64,000 nt of DNA. Source: Rhytidiadelphus loreus (taxonomy: Eukaryota; Streptophyta; Bryopsida; Hypnales; Hylocomiaceae). Below the pieces are notes generated by a model. That model ran no database searches. It was not told the DNA's origin and was given only the letters and a program-made list of their open reading frames with translations. Shown piece after piece: positions 57,110-64,000 of the stretch. The translations under genes were made by a program, and so were the position numbers. Where the stretch lies: assembly GCA_947034895.1 (NCBI GenBank), contig OX344762.1:80098981-80162980 (forward strand). The letters run 5' to 3'. Position 1 is the first letter of the stretch, and each line of letters opens with the position of its first letter.

Positions 57110-57927
57110 ATGGGAAGTCAACGAAAGCAAACAAAAGAATGGGAATCGTGGTATAATTTCTCTGAGAACGGGGGGAAAGTGAGTTGTGTATTTTGCAATG
57201 CAACATTCACCTATAAACGCGAGCGCGCTTTTGCTCACTTTAGATATTGCGCGAAGTCCGAGAGGTCAATTTGTCGTAATGCAACGCGAGCCGTGCGCCA
57301 CCGATTTGCAAATTGTGCAAACTTTGTTCCTCAACGATTGAGCCCCGAGGACATGTATGAAGGAGAATCAATTCCCACTGGTCCATCAAGAGCAACTCTA
57401 GTTGCAAGTTCAAGCCAATCCTTTCAAAACGAAGTGACGGGAGGGGGTTCAGGTGACGCCCAAGCTGAAGGGGTTACTCTCCCTGAAGGGAATGATGCAA
57501 TACAGAGGTCCCAAAGTCTCGCTGCATCAAATTCCACAAGATCTGGGTCATTACTTCAGCAACGTATGAAGGATGCTTTTAATGTTGCAAAGAGGAAGGA
57601 GTTGGATGACAAGTGGGCATCATTTTTTTACGAGGCGAACGTGCCATTTAATGTGGCAAGAAATCCAGCCTTTATTGAGGCAGTGAGGGCAACCTCAATG
57701 GCAAGGTTTGAATACAGTCCACCTTCTTACCATCAGTTCAGGACGAAATTGATTGAACCGAAGAGGTTGCAGATCGAGAAGCAAATTGAAACCAAAGTTG
57801 GTTTTGCAGTGAAACATTATGGGGTGACAATATGCATTGATGGCTGGGATGACGTGAACCGGAGGCCTCTAATGAATGTAATGATGTCGTGCCCTACCGG
57901 TGATGTATTTTTGGGGACCATTGACAC
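57110..57927 (+). pseudogene. truncated hAT transposase (BED finger plus DUF659)
   Basis: From ATG at 57,110 the frame starts MGSQRKQTKEWESWYNFSEN, with a BED-type zinc finger VSCVFCNATF...AHFRYC (CxxC then HxxxC). A linker follows, and then the DUF659 start: KVGFAVKHYGVTICIDGWDD, RRPLMNVMMSCPTGDVFLG and TIDT. At 57,928 it is broken off by CAGGGTTGT. About 270 of the usual 600-750 residues remain; the RNase-H core and C-terminal dimerisation domain are missing. The frame up to the break has no stop, so the gene was intact when it was hit. Confidence 0.85.
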
Positions 57928-58400
57928 CAGGGTTGTTCGCTGCGACAGCGCGACACCGCGACAGACAGACGTCGTGCGACGTCTAGTAGAGCCCGCGCGA
58001 CGTCACGAAAAGTCAAATTTACCTTTGACTTTACAGGAAATTACCCCCCTCCAGGTGGATGCCACATGGCATCCACTTGGCAAACTGGAGGGCGCGTACG
58101 GGTAGGAGAGTGCGGGTAGGGGCGACTGCGGGTGGGCGACTGCGGATTTCTGAGGGAGACCGCGGGTGGGCGACTGCAGGTTTGGCAGGGAGACCGCGGG
58201 TTCAGGAAGTGTTCTTGGGTGGGCGACCGCGGGTGCGCAAAAGGTACCTAGACCCGGTGGTGGACCCGAAGTCGCCCAATTTGGACCCGCTGTCGCCCTC
58301 TCGAGACCCGCTGTCGCCCACGTCGGACCCGCAGTCGCCCTACCCAGACCCACAGTCGCTGGATACGCAGTTGCCCTATCCGTACTCGCCCCCCTAGACC
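57928..58400 (+). mobile_element. hAT-like terminus with CGACTGCGGGT minisatellite
   Basis: CAGGGTTGTTCGCTG opens the element. Next come CGACACCGCGAC, GACGTCGTGCGACGTCTAGTAGA and, at about 58,105-58,390, a minisatellite whose first half is GGGCGACTGCGGGT-like and whose second half is the inverse (GACCCGCTGTCGCCC). The copy at 22.0-22.4 kb has the same components in inverted orientation. No second terminus or 8-bp duplication could be found downstream, so the element either continues past the RING gene or is itself broken. Confidence 0.55.
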
Positions 58401-58414
58401 GAAGTCACTCGCCC

Positions 58415-58420
58415 TATATA
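58415..58420 (+). promoter_or_regulatory. TATA box before RING gene copy 2
   Basis: TATATA in a GC-rich setting, 156 bp upstream of the ATG at 58,576 and just after the minisatellite, comparable with the TATAAAAG 124 bp upstream of copy 1. Confidence 0.4.
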
Positions 58421-58575
58421 GCCAGTAGCCCATCATCATGCTATCACCTTCATTTTCCATTGAGGCTTTCTGTCTTGCAACCTTTGTTGGCTGCATGCGT
58501 GACCCTTTTGGATAATATATATACTATTTTTTGCTATCATTTGGTTCTTAGAATTTTGCGACGTCCGCAAATCTC

Positions 58576-61083
58576 ATGGCAACTGGAGGTAGTAGTGATG
58601 GGTCCCTTCCGATTTTTTCCACTGTACGCACTCCTGGTGCAATTAGGAAGGCTGCCAAAGACAAGACTAGAAAAAGGAGGGGTAACATTCACAAGAAGCG
58701 ATGGCATGTGTTGAACAATGATAACCACCTAGCTTTCAAAGAGTGGAACGAGGAGCCAGAGCCTTGGAGTATGCAGGTGTGCGAAGACTACATTGAATGG
58801 TGTCACATCGGGAAGTTCTTTCCGGCATGGCGCCATCATCACAACCGACACAATAACAAGGCAAATTTGAAGTATTGTGAAAATCCAGCTTTCATACGAA
58901 GGTGTTTAGAATTGTGGCAGGTCCTCTACAAAACCCCTTTTGTAGATAGGAATGAGGCCCTTTGTTCATTGCTAGAGGTGCCTATGTTGAGGTCGCCTTG
59001 AACAAACAAGTTGACTGGACCACGATTAAAGAAAGTACCTATGTGGAGCGTCCAGAAGTTGGAATAATTCCAAGAGGGGTTCTCAAATTTCCGGAGGGTG
59101 GACTTGGGCCTTTTCGAAGTGATCCACAAAACAAAGAAACTCAAGAGGTGGACACGGAAGAATCAGAAGAGGATAATGATTCAGATGGCACACGGATTCC
59201 TAAGCTTGTACGAGTGAAGGAGCAAATTATCACCCCCGTCCAAGCTTCCAGTTCCAGTTCCAGTTCCAGATCCAAATGTTCAAGCCGCTTCATCATCGCG
59301 GGGAAAGAAGATGAAACATCCTGCGAAGGTGCGACGGTTCACCACGAAAATTAGATTGGCATCAGCCTCAACCACAATTGCGACTCCAATCTTGCCACCA
59401 CAAGACGCCAGCAACGTCTTCGACTTTGCTTTAAGTGACGACTCACCCATATGTGCCACAAGTCACATTCCCATTCCACAGTCTGAATCTGATGTTGTTC
59501 ACAATGCGATGACGTTGGCGAAGGCTCTCGACCTCTTGAAGACCAAGGATGCACAAATTGCAACCTTAGAAGGTGATGTGAAGAAATGGCGGTCTACATG
59601 TGAACAAAAAAATGCTCTCATTTCTCAACAATCCAAAGAATTACAAGGCCTTCGAGAAAAAGAGCGTCAGACTTTCACATTGTCGGACATGGACGAAACC
59701 TTTGTTGAGCAGGATCCACATCACTTGGACAAGCTTGTTGGGGACCTCACCAGCGATGTCATTCACCTTTCTCCCCCTGCCAAGCGTACGAAGCGTTCTT
59801 CAATTCTTCCAATGGCACCACTTCCGTTCGTCTCAAGAGATTCTAGCAATCCGCACGTTGATGGTTTGCAAGGGACTCAGGATTCACTTTCGTTTCCTGC
59901 CATTCCACATCTACAATCATCAAAGGAACTTGATTTGGCTGAGGAAAATAGAATGCTTCGAGAGAAGTTGGCAGTGTTGGCAGCGACATACTATCATTGG
60001 AAGGTCGCGTGCATTCTCTCCATGGATCGATCTCAACAAGTTGCGAAAGAGCTAGACAAAGTTTCGAAGAACTTTGTAGAAAATGCCCCTAAACGAGAAA
60101 ATGGATTGACATCATGGGCATTGATGGAGGACATGTTTCCGGATAACATGTCCATGCTTGACATGGCGGAAAAAAATGTCATAGACTGGGCACAAAATGG
60201 TTGGGACCATGGAAATCAGATGTCTAGTCACTTCAACGAAAAAGACCAAAGTCTATTGTGGCCAAAGCCAGCTCATTTCGTCTTGGATCATACCAAATGC
60301 CCCATATGTCTAGAACAATTTGGGCCAGAAGGAGGATGGGCACTTGGATCATGTACACATGTGTACCATCCTCAGTGTCTCATCATTCAATGTCTGATTA
60401 GACGACGATGTGTGATTTGTGCAGCACCATTCCATGATCGCTTGTATACCATGTTCAACTTGATGACTTACATGCCACCTTCTTGGGAACACAATAGAGA
60501 CACGACGGCAGAGACACGATTTTGGGGACGAGACTTGCTTTGGAGTTGGCGAGAAGGCCTACATGATCAAGAAATGGGAGCTGCTGCCTCACAATTGAAT
60601 TGGGAAACGGACCCGCGTGAAATTCTAAGAGTGGCATTCAACCTTATGGGAAAAGGAGCTCACAATGCAGGGAAGAGGGCGTTTTTTTTTCAATGCCTTG
60701 GTGGATATTTTGATAAGACATCCCAAACCTTCAAGTGGGGTGCTCATCCGGAAGGACACCGTTGGAATTTTGAAGGTGAACAAGGGGCTAATCGTGATGA
60801 AAATGCCACTCCAGAAGACTTGAATAGTATGGCTTACCTCGACTCAACATACGGGCCTTATTATCAAAGCCAAACACTCGATTATCTATTGGAGTTACAC
60901 TCTCCGCAAACTAAAAGGACACTTGAAGCTCTCAAGAACTCCAATGTCTTGGAATCTATTTTAGAAGCAGATGGACCTGCTTCAAGGACTCGTGCTAAGA
61001 AGAAACTCGTTGTTGGAGAGTCCAATGATTACGAACAAGGTGCAACGAGTGGTTCTCATAACAATCCAATGGACTTGAACTAA
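58576..61083 (+). pseudogene. RING-H2 protein of a modular family, copy 2, two frame changes
   Basis: The start is MATGGSSDGSLPIFS, then a basic stretch and the shared N-domain (WNEEPEPWSMQVCEDYIEWC, NKANLKYC, RRCLELWQVLY). Near 58,960 (GGCCCTTTG) the frame shifts, giving LFIARGAYVEVALNKQVDWT, and between 59,217 and 59,300, in a CCAGTT repeat, it shifts back. From there to TAA 61,081-61,083 it is open: coiled coil at 59,500-59,660, a PSKRTKRSS-like basic patch, then CPICLEQFGPEGG, LGSCTHVYHPQCL and RRRCVICAAPFHDRLY, and the conserved tail ending NNPMDLN. RING-H2 cysteines and histidines are all present. Because only two compensating shifts in simple sequence break it, sequencing error should be excluded before calling it dead. 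No kinase gene precedes this copy. Confidence 0.7.
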
Positions 61084-61653
61084 ATATTTCTATGAGATAC
61101 TTACTTCAACGGTGGTTCTAGTTAATCGTAGTAGTATACAAGATGTAAGGCCCATAGTATAAGGGTCATAGTATATCCATACTCGCACAATGTAGTACTC
61201 TAGCAAAAGTTAGGGTTCAGATGTTGGCTTCTAAAACTATACCGCCTTGGCTGTGTATTGTACTACTATGCTTATGGACAACAACCTTCTATTGCTTTGG
61301 TTTTGAAGGTTTGGGCATACTTATACATTTGTAGCCTAAAATGTAATTGGTGAAATGCAAATACATTTGTTGTAATGCCTCGCACAATGATTCCATACAC
61401 GGTCCCCACAAAATTGCTATCTTCAAATCTTTTAATGAATTTTTTCCTTTTGGATTTTTTTCTCATACAACATGTTTTGGTTTACATGGAAAAATTTGAT
61501 TCATTCCATTCAGATTTTTTATGAGAAAGTTATGGACCATTTTCTTTGGCGGGCAACTTGAGTCTACAGCTTCTTCTTTTAAAAGTTGCTTGTAGGATTT
61601 GTTTCTCCAGGCAATTTCTACAATCTAAAAATAAATTAGGTCCGGTCACATAG
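61084..61653. other. 3' flank without a gene
   Basis: Nothing recognised on either strand. Confidence 0.4.
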
Positions 61654-62590
61654 TTAACTTCACTTGATAGCACACTCTCACCATTTTCATTTCATTTTAG
61701 AGATATTCATTATTTAAATTTTACAACTACATCTTACCTACTTCTACTCAACAATTTCTTAAAGTATCCAAAAAAAATTTTGAAATTTTTTTTTTTCCCA
61801 CACATAACCATAGGATCTTACACCTTACTAGTATGAGAATGTGTGGAAAAAAATTCAGAATTTTTCATCTTACAGATTGCAAGATATCCACATTTAGAGT
61901 GAAAAAAACAATTTTTTCAGCACATTGCTGGACTACATTATTTGACTTTTAACATTTTTCACTTTAATTTCTTGCACTACAGAGTTTTGAGCTTTAAACA
62001 AATATAGTGGAGAATTGAGTTGAGAGTCTAAATAAAAAAAAGGTTTTCAAAAAAACTTAATTTTCATTCTTAAAAAACTTGTAGAATAGAAGTACATATG
62101 AGATTGAATGAAAATCTATTTTCTTTCTAAGATAGAATTAAAATGCACTAATCCCCACGGTCAAATTGTTGTTGCAAGCAAACTAAACCATGTCAAACTT
62201 CTTTTCTTGAACAATTGCCAAAATTGCGTTCCTAAATTAATCTTACAAGGTATTTTTCCCACCAGAAGCTCTAATTGCCCAATAAACAAGATTGTCCATA
62301 ACTTTCTCATAAAATATCCAAATGAAATGAAAAAAAGCTTTCCGGATAGACAAAATTATAATCTATGAGGGAAAAAAACTTAGAAAAATAAATTCAAATG
62401 CTTGTCACATTTTTTTGCTGCCCATTCTCCCCTGCTTTGGAGTTTGGACTATATGGGCATAACTTTTGTTCCCGGGCACCGATTGGAAAAAAAGTTATAT
62501 TACCACAAAGGTAATCGTTTTTTCTATTTTCAAATAAAGTTTCAAAAATTCAGTCCCAATTTTTAGCCCGTAGGTACCATCTCTGACATC
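61654..62590 (+). mobile_element. AT-rich block C, related to A and B
   Basis: It begins near a TTAA at 61,654. Landmarks CATAGGATCTTAC, GATTGCAAGATAT, GAATTAAAATGCACTAATCCC (62,134) and GGGCACCGATTGxAA (62,470) follow in the same order as in A and B, with about 180 extra bases before the last. The CCC ends are not preserved. No gene inside. Confidence 0.4.
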
Positions 62591-62755
62591 CATTCTTGCA
62601 AAGACACCAAATTCATAGCCCTCGTATTCAAAATATAATAAAAACATATGTACATTTCAAAAACAAAGGTGTGAATTTCTTTATTCCACAAAACCTTTGG
62701 AAAATCAAAAATTGGAAGGCCAAATTGTTTTTTTCTACCACACTAGATCCAACCA

Positions 62756-64000
62756 CTAAGCATTTTTTTCACTATTCACAAAGTCACTTTCTTTGGGCTC
62801 CGGTCTCATTCTTTGAAGTTCCGCACGGGTGGCACCTATGCCTTCATAGGCCCACTTGCGCCATTCCTTAAAATAAAGGATGTGGTGCTCCAAGTCCAAT
62901 ATGCCCTCGTGCAACAACTCTTGTTTTTTCTCCAATAGCTTCACCAAATAAAAAAGCGTTGTTCTTTCTTCTGTATTGCTACCATAATCCGGAGCTAAAG
63001 CCAAGATGCCCTCTTTTTTGGCTTCTTTTAAGGCATCATCATAATATTCCATCTCTAGTTCACATATTTGAAGATTCAAGCTTCTCCTTTCGCTTTGATG
63101 GGACCATTTATCACGTTGCAAAAGATCAAGTTTATTTTGAAGCACCACTAAATCATCGGAAATGTGTGCTCGCCCGTCTTCGATCTTCTTGAAATAATTT
63201 ACTCTACTTTTGTTTAACTTAGAGTAAATCTTCTCATTTTCAGCAACGGCGTTTTCAGTCGCCTCTAACTCCTTCTTCAACCCATCCACAACAGTTGGAT
63301 TCACTGGAAGATGTTGTACCTTCTCTTTCAAATTCATAAGATCCGCTACTGTTGAAGTCAAAGCTGCTCATGCACTTTCGATCTTAGTGCCCAACATCTC
63401 CAAATTGTCTTCCGAATCATTGTCACTACTTCCGCTAGACCCAATGTCTGCACCAGAACGGTCCACATTGATCGGTACATGAACATCTTCGCTTTGTTTT
63501 TGAATCTTGGACAATGATTGCGGCTCCTCAAGCTTCCTCTTGCCCTTCTTGTCAACTTGAACGTCTTCAGCCGCCTCTTGTTTTTCTTTGCCAATGTCTT
63601 CGTCGTCACTCTCAAAAGAATATCCATCGTATTCGTGAGTGTGCTCATCTGAGCTAGAAGTTAAAGACCATTGAACTTGGTCATCACCAACAGCCAACTT
63701 GCCAGGCTTTGCCTCTAAAAGCTTCTGATTTGCTTGAAGAAGTCCTTCATCCAGCACTATCGGTCTGTCCGGGCGGTCACCGATAGGAAGCTCCTTCAAG
63801 GTTGTCCAATCTACCTTTTTCTTCAATTGAACTTCAACGTACACCATTTGCACAAGATAGAAAGAGAAGTTGTCATTTCGATAAGGTTGGGATTCCAAAT
63901 AGAGTTGCTGCCATACCTCCAAACACCTTCGCTGGAAGACAACACTCTTGCAGTAAGCCAAATTTGCCTTATTAGACTTCACGTACAAAGGGTGTCGCCA
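62756..64000 (-). pseudogene. N-domain plus coiled-coil relative, runs off the window, one in-frame TGA
   Basis: The frame is open at the window edge and starts within the shared N-domain (WRHPLYVKSNKANLAYC, RRCLEVWQQLY, YVEVQLKKKVDWTTLKE). A Ser/Asp/Glu-rich linker and a basic KGKRKLEEP patch follow, then TGA at 63,370-63,368. Beyond it the same frame continues with a coiled coil of about 150 residues (LKKELEATENAVAENEKIYS, LVVLQNKLDLLQRDK, KLLEKKQELLHEGILDLEHH) to TAG at 62,758-62,756. No RING is present. It shares its N-domain with both RING genes and lies tail to tail with copy 2. The N-terminus lies outside the window. Confidence 0.65.

Overview
The window looks like repeat-rich nuclear DNA of a streptophyte plant (charophyte alga, bryophyte or fern-grade plant; I cannot place it further). 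The reasons are GT-AG introns of ordinary size, a plant-type B3 DNA-binding domain split by an intron, a BED/DUF659 hAT transposase, a possible plant Transposase_24-like protein, and several kinds of plant-type transposable element ends. No rRNA, tRNA or CRISPR array was recognised. Almost every larger coding unit is interrupted by a few stops or frameshifts, so much of the window is recently decayed or silenced.

Layout. 1-4,990: AT-rich non-coding DNA with degenerate tandem repeats. 5,000-6,400: an array built around a 12-20 bp palindrome with core GACCGCGCGGTC, which recurs at least 22 times between 5.0 and 17.2 kb and nowhere else that I saw. 6,970-14,533: one long GC-rich plus-strand gene (about six exons) with a ParB-like/DNA-methyltransferase-like front half, an acidic plus coiled-coil middle and an FCP1/NIF phosphatase-like back half. 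It carries six in-frame stops and no frameshift that I could find; four palindromes sit in its exons. 14.5-20.6 kb: a degenerate array of 1.4-kb units that carries copies of that gene's last exon, plus a clean 178-bp CACTA-type MITE. 20.8-22.4 kb: further tandem repeats and a hAT-like end with a CGACTGCGGGT-type minisatellite.

22.4-47.5 kb is AT-rich and holds three modest intron-containing genes: a B3-only protein, an unknown acidic protein, and a Transposase_24-like protein. It is interrupted by two inverted solo LTRs of 4.25 and 3.09 kb. The second has a perfect 5-bp target duplication.

47.5-64 kb holds a family of related genes. A divergent kinase-like/RING-H2 pair shares a CpG-rich TATA-containing intergenic region. 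A second RING-H2 gene lies behind a hAT-like end that truncates a BED/DUF659 transposase. A third relative on the minus strand joins the same N-terminal domain to a coiled coil instead of a RING. AT-rich blocks related to one another, two with piggyBac-like TTAA/CCC ends, flank these genes. The most novel items are the palindrome system, the methyltransferase-like/FCP1-like gene with its all-nonsense decay pattern, and the modular kinase/RING family associated with transposon ends.
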